DNA from: a bacterium
GTDB lineage: Bacteria; Bacteroidota; Bacteroidia; Flavobacteriales; Schleiferiaceae
Assembly: GCA_016125155.1 (NCBI GenBank)
Contig: WGMI01000012.1
Location: 62,001 to 126,000 of the forward strand
Length of the DNA stretch: 64,000 nt
Direction: 5' to 3'
Shown: positions 57,692 through 64,000 of the stretch, piece after piece
Position numbering within the stretch: position 1 is the stretch's first letter
Layout of the letters: the number at the start of each line of letters is the position of its first letter
The notes under the pieces: generated by a model
What the model saw: only the letters and a program-made list of their open reading frames with translations
Told to the model about the DNA's origin: nothing
Database searches by the model: none
Made by a program: the position numbers and the translations under genes

Positions 57692-58828
57692 TTACGCACC
57701 CAGCCGGTGCTCGAGCTTCGGAATCAGCGCGTTTTTCCAGTCTGTAAAACTGCCGTCCAGAATGTGTTCCCGGGCTTGCCGCATCAGCTCAACATAAAAG
57801 GTCAGATTGTGAAGGGTAGCGATTTGCTTTCCGAGGTATTCGTTGCTGACGAACAAATGCCGCACATACGCCTTGGAATAAGATGAATCTACAAAGCTGG
57901 TTCCATACGGGTCCAGCGGACCAAAGTCGTTGGCCCATACGGCATTGCGAATATTGATGATGCCCTCGAACGTAAACAGCATCCCGTTTCGGGCATTTCG
58001 ACTGGGCATGACGCAATCGAACATATCGATGCCTAAGGCCATGTTTTCAAGCAGATTGACGGGTGTTCCGACCCCCATCAGATAGCGAGGACGGTCGGTA
58101 GGCAATATGCTGCAAACGGTATCGACCATGCCGTACATTTCTTCGGCGGGTTCGCCCACGCTCAATCCGCCGATGGCGTTCCCATCAGCTCCCTTGGCTG
58201 CGATGTACTCGGCCGAGCGCATGCGTAGGTCCGGGTAGATCCCCCCTTGGCAAATCGGAAACAGACTCTGGGCGTGGCCATAGAGGGGTTCTGTTTCCTC
58301 CATCCGCATCCAGCAGCGATCGAGCCAGCGGTGGGTCAGCTCCATCGACTTTGCCACGTAGGCCTGTTCAGCGGGATAAGGGGGGCATTCGTCGAAGGCC
58401 ATGATAAAATCGGCCCCGATGATGCGCTGAATGTCGACCACCGATTCAGGGCTAAAAAAGTGCATCGAACCGTCGATGTGCGATTTAAACCGAGCGCCTT
58501 CTTCGCTCAACTTTCTCTGCTCAGAGAGCGAGAAAATCTGGTAGCCCCCACTGTCGGTCAGCATTGGGCGATCCCAGCCCATAAAGCGGTGCAGTCCACC
58601 GGCCGCCCTGAGAATCTCCATGCCCGGTCTCAAGTACAAATGATAGGTGTTCCCCAAAATGATCGGGGCCTCCACTTCATCGCGCAACTCCCGTTGGTGC
58701 ACGGTTTTTACGGTGCCTTGGGTGCCCACGGGCATAAAAACAGGAGTGAGAATGTCGCCGTGGTCGGTAGAAATGATTCCCGCCCGGGCCTTGCTGCCGG
58801 GATCGGTGGCTTGAAGTTCGAAGCGCAT
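57692..58828 (-). CDS. tgt: tRNA-guanine transglycosylase (queuine tRNA-ribosyltransferase)
   Basis: Tgt exchanges guanine 34 of GUN-anticodon tRNAs for preQ1. The 378-residue protein has the catalytic base in TDSGGYQIFSLS (Asp at 92), the substrate block GGLSVGEPAEEM (about 220-231) and the nucleophile region GIDMFDCVMPSRNARNG (266-282). The zinc site normally uses three Cys and a His. Here the segment PYGTSFVDSSYSKAYVRHLF (308-326) has no Cys at all, although the His of ATLHNL (H340) remains. I recall Bacteroidota Tgt proteins having this form, so it is likely active without zinc. queE in the same window feeds the same pathway. Confidence 0.96.
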   Translation of the reverse strand: MRFELQATDPGSKARAGIISTDHGDILTPVFMPVGTQGTVKTVHQRELRDEVEAPIILGNTYHLYLRPGMEILRAAGGLHRFMGWDRPMLTDSGGYQIFSLSEQRKLSEEGARFKSHIDGSMHFFSPESVVDIQRIIGADFIMAFDECPPYPAEQAYVAKSMELTHRWLDRCWMRMEETEPLYGHAQSLFPICQGGIYPDLRMRSAEYIAAKGADGNAIGGLSVGEPAEEMYGMVDTVCSILPTDRPRYLMGVGTPVNLLENMALGIDMFDCVMPSRNARNGMLFTFEGIINIRNAVWANDFGPLDPYGTSFVDSSYSKAYVRHLFVSNEYLGKQIATLHNLTFYVELMRQAREHILDGSFTDWKNALIPKLEHRLGA

Positions 58829-58844
58829 ACAGGAGCGTAAGCGG

Positions 58845-58852
58845 CAAAGATA
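58845..58852 (-). promoter_or_regulatory. Putative -7 box TATCTTTG of tgt
   Basis: An exact TAnnTTTG match on the minus strand, 16 nt before the tgt ATG at 58828, giving a leader of about 12 nt. Confidence 0.45.
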
Positions 58853-58869
58853 GGGGAGGTGGTTTTGGC

Positions 58870-58877
58870 TACTTTTG
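58870..58877 (+). promoter_or_regulatory. Putative -7 box TACTTTTG directly before the GT2 gene
   Basis: An exact TAnnTTTG match on the plus strand, followed by TGG and the ATG at 58881. A transcript from it would start at about the A of the ATG. The TTG at 58875 inside the box is a less likely start codon. Confidence 0.4.
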
Positions 58878-58880
58878 TGG

Positions 58881-60008
58881 ATGTTTTCAACGAACCGCGT
58901 GGACGCTTCACACTTGTTTACCTTGGGAGTCTGCGCAGCATTGGGCCTGCAGCTGCTCTATATAATGATCGTCTTTCGCGCGTTTTTTGCCCTGCCCAGG
59001 GCGGAAGACGAACCGGGCTCCGATCCAAAGCCCGTCAGCGTGGTGGTCTGTGCGCGGAACGAACTCGAAAACCTCCAAAGACACCTTCCACTTTGGTTGG
59101 ACCAGGACCACCCCAAATTTGAATGGGTGGTGGTGAACGACCGGAGCTGGGACGAAAGTCAAGATTGGCTCGAGAGCATGGCCGAGCGCGATTCCCGTTT
59201 GAGGATCGTCGAAATCAAGGACACCGATCGGTTTTGGTTCGGGAAAAACTTCGCCCTTACCCTCGGGATCAAGGCGGCCAAATACGATCGACTCGTTTTG
59301 ACCGACGCAGACGGGGTTCCCGAATCGCGCGATTGGCTCCGGCGTATGGATGATGCGCTGCGCTCGCCCTACGACCTCGTATTAGGCTACGGACCCTACA
59401 GAACCCACAAGTCGTGGATCAGCTGGGTGAGCGCTTTCGATGCCCTGCAAACCGCGGTACACTATTTCGGGTGGTCAGGTCTGGGCAAACCTTATATGGG
59501 GGTAGGGCGCAATATGGCCTACCAACGCGCGCTTTTTATGGCCAACAAGGGTTTTAGCGGGCATATGGAAGTCATTTCTTCGGACGACGACCTTTTTGTC
59601 GCAGCCGTGGCCACCCCTGAAAACCACCGCGCCCTGATCGACCCCAAGGCCATGGTTTGGTCCGAGGCCCCCACCGATGTCAAGGCCTGGTGGCACCAGA
59701 AAAAACGACATTTGCTCGCCGCACCGCGCTACCGTCCATTGCATCGATATGGATTGGGATTGTGGGGGTTGTCCACTTTTGCGGTCTATCTCATGGTTTT
59801 GGGCTGGGCTTTTTGGGGTACCCCTCTTTCGGGTTATTTGTTGCTCGGTCGCTTTGTCCTGGTAACCGGGTTGTTCTACGCCTCAGGACGAAAGTTGGGC
59901 ACGCCCAAACCAGCCTGGGCGTTGTTGCCCGCCGAATTAGTCATTGTAGTCAGCCAAGCTGTTCTGCTGGTCGCGAATCGCTTCGGTCCCAAACTCAAAA
60001 ATTGGTAG
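58881..60008 (+). CDS. Glycosyltransferase family 2 protein
   Basis: The ATG at 58881 gives 375 residues with an N-terminal membrane segment (LGLQLLYIMIVFRAFFAL), a GT-A catalytic domain and three C-terminal helices (shortened: LGLWGLSTFAVYLMVLGWAF). The sugar-nucleotide site shows PVSVVVCARNELENL and LTDADG; the acceptor side has SSDDDLFVAA and WWHQKKRHLLAAPRY, which stands where processive GT2 enzymes have QxxRW. It probably builds a lipid-linked or envelope glycan. The exact acceptor is unknown. rsmG begins 4 nt after its stop. Confidence 0.9.
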   Translation: MFSTNRVDASHLFTLGVCAALGLQLLYIMIVFRAFFALPRAEDEPGSDPKPVSVVVCARNELENLQRHLPLWLDQDHPKFEWVVVNDRSWDESQDWLESMAERDSRLRIVEIKDTDRFWFGKNFALTLGIKAAKYDRLVLTDADGVPESRDWLRRMDDALRSPYDLVLGYGPYRTHKSWISWVSAFDALQTAVHYFGWSGLGKPYMGVGRNMAYQRALFMANKGFSGHMEVISSDDDLFVAAVATPENHRALIDPKAMVWSEAPTDVKAWWHQKKRHLLAAPRYRPLHRYGLGLWGLSTFAVYLMVLGWAFWGTPLSGYLLLGRFVLVTGLFYASGRKLGTPKPAWALLPAELVIVVSQAVLLVANRFGPKLKNW

Positions 60009-60012
60009 CACT

Positions 60013-60687
60013 GTGAACCTCCTCGCTACCCGAGCGGCCTTTCCGGATTTGGACGAAACTAAACTCAGCCAGTTGAGCCAGTTTGCCGAAGGATTGTTGG
60101 AGTGGAACCAACACATCAATTTGATTTCGCGCAAAGACGAGGCGGAATTTGAAGTCCATCATTTGCTCCACGCGCTGTCCATCGCCAAACTCATCGCTTT
60201 TGTGCCCGGCACCCGCATTCTCGATGTCGGGACCGGAGGTGGTCTCCCCGGGTTGCCCTTGGCGGTGATGTTCCCCGACTGCCGTTTTGTGCTCGTCGAT
60301 TCGATCGGGAAGAAAATCAAGGTGGTTCAAGACTTGATTGACCGCATGGGGTTGACCAATGTCCAGGCGTATCAAATGCGGGCAGAACAGGCTGAAGCTC
60401 CGTTTGATTTTGTCGTGAGTCGGGCCGTAACGCGGTTGCGCGACTTTCTGCCCTGGATTCAGAACAAGATGAGCGGCGCCCATCGAAACGACCTCGAAAA
60501 CGGGGTGCTCTACCTCAAAGGGGGCGATTTGCGCGAAGAACTGGCCGAAGTGGATTGGAAATCAACCGTATATCGACTTGACAGGCTGTTTCCCCAACCC
60601 TTTTTCGAGACCAAACAGCTGGTGCATTTGGTCAAGCCGGCCCAGAAAAAAGCGGGCCTGGCTTTTACCCCTCGTCTGGCGCATTGA
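60013..60687 (+). CDS. rsmG: 16S rRNA (guanine527-N7)-methyltransferase
   Basis: RsmG methylates G527 of 16S rRNA; its loss gives low-level streptomycin resistance in other bacteria. The frame starts at a GTG at 60013 and encodes 224 residues: LSQFAEGLLEWNQHINLISRKD at the start (shortened to LLEWNQHINLISRKD), ILDVGTGGGLPGLPLAVMFP for SAM binding, and FVVSRAVTRLRDFLPW near the C-terminus. It sits 4 nt behind the glycosyltransferase gene and converges with pruA. The GTG start is the only one that preserves the N-terminal helix. Confidence 0.95.
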   Translation: MNLLATRAAFPDLDETKLSQLSQFAEGLLEWNQHINLISRKDEAEFEVHHLLHALSIAKLIAFVPGTRILDVGTGGGLPGLPLAVMFPDCRFVLVDSIGKKIKVVQDLIDRMGLTNVQAYQMRAEQAEAPFDFVVSRAVTRLRDFLPWIQNKMSGAHRNDLENGVLYLKGGDLREELAEVDWKSTVYRLDRLFPQPFFETKQLVHLVKPAQKKAGLAFTPRLAH

Positions 60688-60708
60688 AGACGGCTTAGCC
60701 CACGCTGG

Positions 60709-60728
60709 TTTTGGGCATCACCCCAAAA
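60709..60728. repeat. Hairpin at the rsmG/pruA convergent end
   Basis: TTTTGGG (60709-60715) and CCCAAAA (60722-60728) form a 7-bp stem around the pruA stop codon. It may slow transcription from both sides but lacks a T-tract. Confidence 0.25.
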
Positions 60729-62343
60729 ACGGATAGCGGTAGTCGCTCGGTGGAACAAGGGCTTCCTTGATGGTTCGTGCCGATACCCACCGCAGCAAGT
60801 TCATTTTGGACCCCGCCTTGTCGTTGGTGCCGGATCCGCGTGCCCCTCCAAATGGCTGTTGTCCAACCACGGCTCCTGTGGGTTTGTCGTTGATGTAAAA
60901 GTTGCCCGCGGCATTTTCGAGCGCCTCGGTGGCCTGTACAGCAGCATAGCGATCGGCAGAGAAAATGGCCCCCGTCAGCGCATATTCCGAGGTCTGATCG
61001 ACCAATTCGAGCACGGAATCCCAGTCGCCATCGGGATAGACGTAGACGGTCAATACCGGGCCAAAAATTTCTTCGACCATGCTCCTAAAGCGCGGGTTGG
61101 TGGTGCGGATCACCGTGGGTTCAATAAACCAGCCTTTGCTCTTGTCGCAGCGGCCTCCAGCGACGATTTCGGCTTCGGGGCTGTTTCGGGCGTAGTCGAT
61201 ATAGCCGCAAATCTTCTCGAAGGCGCGCTCGTCGATTACGGCATTGATGAAATTCCCCAGATCGCCCGGATCGCCCATGCGGAAAGAGGCCAGATCGGTT
61301 TTGAGTCGGGCTTCGACCGCGGGCCACAGGCTTTCGGGAATGTAGGCCCGAGAAGCCGCGGAACACTTTTGACCTTGGAACTCAAAAGCGCCCCGAGACA
61401 GCCCAGTCGCTACTTGAATCGGGGCGGCACTGGGGTGGGCGAGGACAAAGTCCTTGCCTCCGGTTTCGCCCACAATCCGCGGATAGGTTTTGTAGCGATC
61501 GATCTGGGCGCCGATGGTCTTCCACAGGTGTTTGAAGACCCCGGTGCTGCCCGTAAAATGCAATCCCGCAAAATCGGGGTGTTGGAACACCACCTCTCCG
61601 GCTTCAGGACCGTCAACGTATATCAAATTGATAACCCCATCGGGCAATCCGGCTGCCCGGTAAATCTGCATGACTACGTCGGCGGAGTAGATCTGGGTGT
61701 CGGCCGGTTTCCAAACCGCTACATTGCCCATCAGCACAGGAGCTCCAGGCAGATTGGCGGCAATCGAAGTAAAGTTGAAGGGGGTTATGGCGAATACGAA
61801 ACCTTCTAGGGGCCTGTATTCCATTCGGTTCCATATACCGGGTTGAGAGCCGGGTTGTTCGGCGTAGAGCTCGGTCATATACGCCACATTGAACCGCCAG
61901 AAATCGGCCAATTCGCAGGCTGCATCGATCTCGGCCTGGTGCACATTCTTGCTCTGCCCCCACATGGTGGCCGCATTCATCAAGGCGCGGTAGGGGCCTG
62001 AGAGAAGATCGGCGGCTTTCAAAAAAATGGCTGCCCGTTCCTGCCAAGGCATTTTGGCCCAGGCCTTTCGGGCCTCAAGGGCAGCCGAAATGGCCTGCTC
62101 TACATGGGTGCGGTCGCCGCGGTGGTAATGACCCAAAACTTTGGTGTGGTCATGGGGAGGGCGAATGGGATGGGTATGGCCCGTGCGCACTTGTTGCGAG
62201 CCGATGTACATCGGCAAATCGACCTGCTTGGCACCCAGGTCGCGGTAGGCTGTTAATACCGCTTCGCGTTCGGGGGTACCCGGAGCGTAGCTCTTAACGG
62301 GTTCGTTGTGGGGCTGAGGTACTTGAAAGAAGGCATTCGACAT
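60718..62343 (-). CDS. pruA: 1-pyrroline-5-carboxylate dehydrogenase
   Basis: PruA oxidises 1-pyrroline-5-carboxylate (glutamate semialdehyde) to glutamate in proline breakdown. The 541-residue aldehyde dehydrogenase has the catalytic Cys at C327 in GQKCSAASRAYIP and the general base E293 in VGETGGKDFVLAHP. The start (VKSYAPGTPEREAV) is that of the mitochondrial-like class of L-glutamate gamma-semialdehyde dehydrogenases. It is not fused to proline dehydrogenase; putA/prodh is not in the window. A TATCTTCG box lies 26 nt before the ATG. Confidence 0.96.
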   Translation of the reverse strand: MSNAFFQVPQPHNEPVKSYAPGTPEREAVLTAYRDLGAKQVDLPMYIGSQQVRTGHTHPIRPPHDHTKVLGHYHRGDRTHVEQAISAALEARKAWAKMPWQERAAIFLKAADLLSGPYRALMNAATMWGQSKNVHQAEIDAACELADFWRFNVAYMTELYAEQPGSQPGIWNRMEYRPLEGFVFAITPFNFTSIAANLPGAPVLMGNVAVWKPADTQIYSADVVMQIYRAAGLPDGVINLIYVDGPEAGEVVFQHPDFAGLHFTGSTGVFKHLWKTIGAQIDRYKTYPRIVGETGGKDFVLAHPSAAPIQVATGLSRGAFEFQGQKCSAASRAYIPESLWPAVEARLKTDLASFRMGDPGDLGNFINAVIDERAFEKICGYIDYARNSPEAEIVAGGRCDKSKGWFIEPTVIRTTNPRFRSMVEEIFGPVLTVYVYPDGDWDSVLELVDQTSEYALTGAIFSADRYAAVQATEALENAAGNFYINDKPTGAVVGQQPFGGARGSGTNDKAGSKMNLLRWVSARTIKEALVPPSDYRYPFLG

Positions 62344-62369
62344 GGGGAGGCGGTTTCAATTCAGAGGTT

Positions 62370-62377
62370 CGAAGATA
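62370..62377 (-). promoter_or_regulatory. Putative -7 box TATCTTCG of pruA
   Basis: One mismatch to TAnnTTTG on the minus strand, 26 nt before the pruA ATG at 62343. Confidence 0.32.
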
Positions 62378-62423
62378 GGGGTGGGGGTCCAAGGGCGACG
62401 CGACTTGGGTAGCACAAACGAGG

Positions 62424-62448
62424 CAAAAAAAATCCCGCCGAAGCGGGA
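62424..62448 (-). terminator. Rho-independent terminator after the small barrel gene
   Basis: TCCCGC (62433-62438) and GCGGGA (62443-62448) form the stem. On the minus strand it is followed by eight T residues (62432-62425). It separates the barrel gene from pruA. Confidence 0.85.
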
Positions 62449-62473
62449 CTTGTACAATGACGCTCGATTTTCC

Positions 62474-63046
62474 TTATTCTAACACGTAGAATACACCGAG
62501 GTTCACAGGGATGTAGTCAGCGTTTCCGCCGTCGACCATCACGAGCGAATAACCCGTGTTGAAATCGATGCCCCAAGTGTCGTTCAGCATATAGTTGATG
62601 CCGATGCGAGGAATGACCAATTGGAACGCAGTTTCGTCGGCTTCCACTTCAGTTGCGGGAATACCGGGAATTCCCGAATCGATGGTTGACTTCGAGGAGA
62701 CCATGTTGAAACCAAGGCCAACTCCAGCATAGAAATCGAAGGTTTCGCCGGGCATGAAGTGCCAGTCGCCGGTCAAAAGGATCGGAATCATGGTCGTTGA
62801 ATAGTCCGAACCCTCTACCTCTTCTTTCGCACCGTAGCTCAAAAAACCTAGGCTTACCCCTGCGGCAATGTTGTCGGTTACGAAGTAATCGGCCCATACA
62901 CCGCCTCCGATGCCAAAGCTCGCGGCATCTCCAAAATCGCCCATCGGAAGACCGGTCATCAGTCCGGCGCCTACCCGCAACTGAGCCTGAGCGCCGAACG
63001 AAGCACCGCAGACCACGGCTGTTGCCAAAATTGCTTTCTTAAACAT
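62474..63046 (-). CDS. Small outer-membrane beta-barrel protein (OmpX/OprF-like)
   Basis: The 190-residue protein has a signal peptide (KKAILATAVVCGASFGAQA) and eight predicted strands separated by short turns, ending in LGVFYVLE. Family-typical elements are LRVGAGLMTGLPMGDFGD, FDFYAGVGLGFNM and WGIDFNTGYSLV. Asp/Ser/Pro-rich loops 2 and 3 would face outward. The function is unknown. It is followed by a strong terminator, which suggests a single-gene, well-expressed unit. Confidence 0.82.
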   Translation of the reverse strand: MFKKAILATAVVCGASFGAQAQLRVGAGLMTGLPMGDFGDAASFGIGGGVWADYFVTDNIAAGVSLGFLSYGAKEEVEGSDYSTTMIPILLTGDWHFMPGETFDFYAGVGLGFNMVSSKSTIDSGIPGIPATEVEADETAFQLVIPRIGINYMLNDTWGIDFNTGYSLVMVDGGNADYIPVNLGVFYVLE

Positions 63047-63323
63047 ATGTACGTGATTTGTAAGGTTGGCTGCCTACTCTTTCGATTTTCGGCACACTCG
63101 GTTGGAGCACGGCTTCAACGCTGCTAAAATAAGGGCGGTATGTCAAAAAGCCCCCAACCATTTTTAAATTTTGACAAAGAGGTGCGTTTCGACCGTGGAC
63201 GGGAGAAGAGGATATCCCAATCCCGGATGGGCTTTTGCCTCCCTAAAACGACAAAGGAAAATACCCGTGTAGAAAATGAAGTGTTTGTTTATTGAAAATC
63301 AAGGGTTTGACAATGACCTCTTT

Positions 63324-63980
63324 TTACAACCGAACCGTGAGCAGGTCTCTTGGGTCCACTTCAATGGAAAAACTATCGAGGTATTTTCCCGTGTAACTCA
63401 GACGCAAGGCCGTCAATTTTTTGCCCATCCAGGCCCCTGTGTCGATGTGCCAGGCATTTTCTGAGGTCTTGAACAAGGCCTTATCGCCTTTGAGCACATT
63501 GTGTCCTATAACCTGCACTTTGTCGAGGGCTTTGAGCGGGCTCCGGTTGAAGAGTACCCCCCTGAGCGAAGATTCCACATAGGGTTTGGCGCAGTTCTTG
63601 GCTAAGCCCGCATGGGTGGCGAGTACATAGGGCGATTCCCATTTGAGCGGGCGGGATTCCATCCAGCGCTGGGCCTGGGCGATGGGCATATCCGCCGAAC
63701 GGAGCTGCTCGAGTGTCTGATCCATCTCCGCTCCACCGTTTTTCTGTTTGAGGGCTTCTACAAACAGGTATTCGTGGTTGCCTTTGAGAAAGAAACTGTG
63801 GTACGGATACTCCTTTTGGATGTCGAAGGCCAATCGCAACACCTCAGCACTGTACCGCCCTTTGTTGATCAGATCGCCGACTTGTATCAGGAATTCCCGG
63901 TCGGGTTGCCAGATTTCGTCGACGAGCTTTTTAAACGTGAAAAAACAGCCGTGCACATCGCCCACCAGCAGCAAATTCAT
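63324..63980 (-). CDS. Metallophosphoesterase (calcineurin-like)
   Basis: The 218-residue protein has the dinuclear metal motifs GDVHG (7-11), GDLINKG (about 35-41) and KGNHEY (about 63-68), with later His residues in ATHAGLAK and VIGHNVLKG. The pattern fits PrpA/PrpB-type phosphatases or ApaH-like diadenosine tetraphosphatases. The PSP family GDxHG-GDxxDRG-GNHE motif is altered in its second element (GDLINKG), so serine/threonine phosphatase activity is uncertain. The start lies 20 nt from the right edge. No partner gene is visible. Confidence 0.88.
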   Translation of the reverse strand: MNLLLVGDVHGCFFTFKKLVDEIWQPDREFLIQVGDLINKGRYSAEVLRLAFDIQKEYPYHSFFLKGNHEYLFVEALKQKNGGAEMDQTLEQLRSADMPIAQAQRWMESRPLKWESPYVLATHAGLAKNCAKPYVESSLRGVLFNRSPLKALDKVQVIGHNVLKGDKALFKTSENAWHIDTGAWMGKKLTALRLSYTGKYLDSFSIEVDPRDLLTVRL

Positions 63981-64000
63981 CGGGACGAGCGGGGTCGGAG

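Noticed and set aside
63124-63146. TTGACA with TATTTTAG as a promoter for the small barrel gene
   Set aside because: The two elements are only 9 nt apart, which fits neither the sigma-70 spacing nor the Bacteroidota -33/-7 spacing.

Overview
The window reads as a chromosomal segment of a Bacteroidota bacterium with moderately high GC (judged by eye, not computed). The main reasons are the rpmB-rpmG-DUF4295-ftsY ribosomal cluster, a fused SecDF, DUF3822, DUF5723 and DUF6515 proteins, a PorE-like OmpA protein and a sorting-domain relic that both point to type IX secretion, a queuine tRNA-ribosyltransferase without the usual zinc cysteines, and promoter elements of the Bacteroidota TAnnTTTG type. 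I cannot place it below phylum. I found no rRNA, tRNA, CRISPR array, insertion sequence or prophage.

Layout. 1-9.3 kb, minus strand: a partial membrane protein, DUF6515 and DUF2092 envelope proteins in ATGA-overlapping order, gyrB, then a large TPR protein coupled to an outer-membrane barrel. 9.9-15.7 kb: pepD; a relic of a type IX sorting domain; and a three-gene signalling cassette (7TMR-DISM histidine kinase, receiver-kinase hybrid, single-domain receiver). 15.7-21.8 kb, minus strand: rfbC, a lytic transglycosylase, uvrA and prfC. 22.5-28.3 kb: a complete tripartite RND efflux operon that looks AT-richer than its surroundings. 28.4-35.9 kb: an esterase and a DPP-IV peptidase, divergent from a GlcD-type FAD oxidase and secDF. 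36.6-43.3 kb: queE coupled to the PorE-like protein, then three envelope genes on the minus strand. 43.4-48.8 kb: mscL, a BrkB-family protein, nadC, rlmH, an ITPase, rsmD, DUF3822 and a small membrane-anchored protein. 49.0-51.8 kb: a secreted orphan, a RecD-like helicase and a PlsC-like acyltransferase. 51.8-52.9 kb holds no protein gene I can support but contains a dense series of stable hairpins. 52.9-64 kb: the ribosomal/ftsY cluster, accA, an EamA transporter, an LptF/G permease, tgt, a GT2 glycosyltransferase, rsmG, pruA, a small barrel protein and a metallophosphatase.

Themes. Much of the content is envelope biology: SecDF, FtsY, the PorE-like anchor, LptF/G, the RND pump, several barrels, a transglycosylase and rfbC. 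A second theme is RNA modification: queE and tgt both serve queuosine, and rlmH, rsmD and rsmG methylate rRNA. The most unusual signals are the structured non-coding stretch before rpmB, the orphan sorting-domain relic, and a recurring promoter box placed 3-4 nt before the start codon, which suggests leaderless mRNAs.
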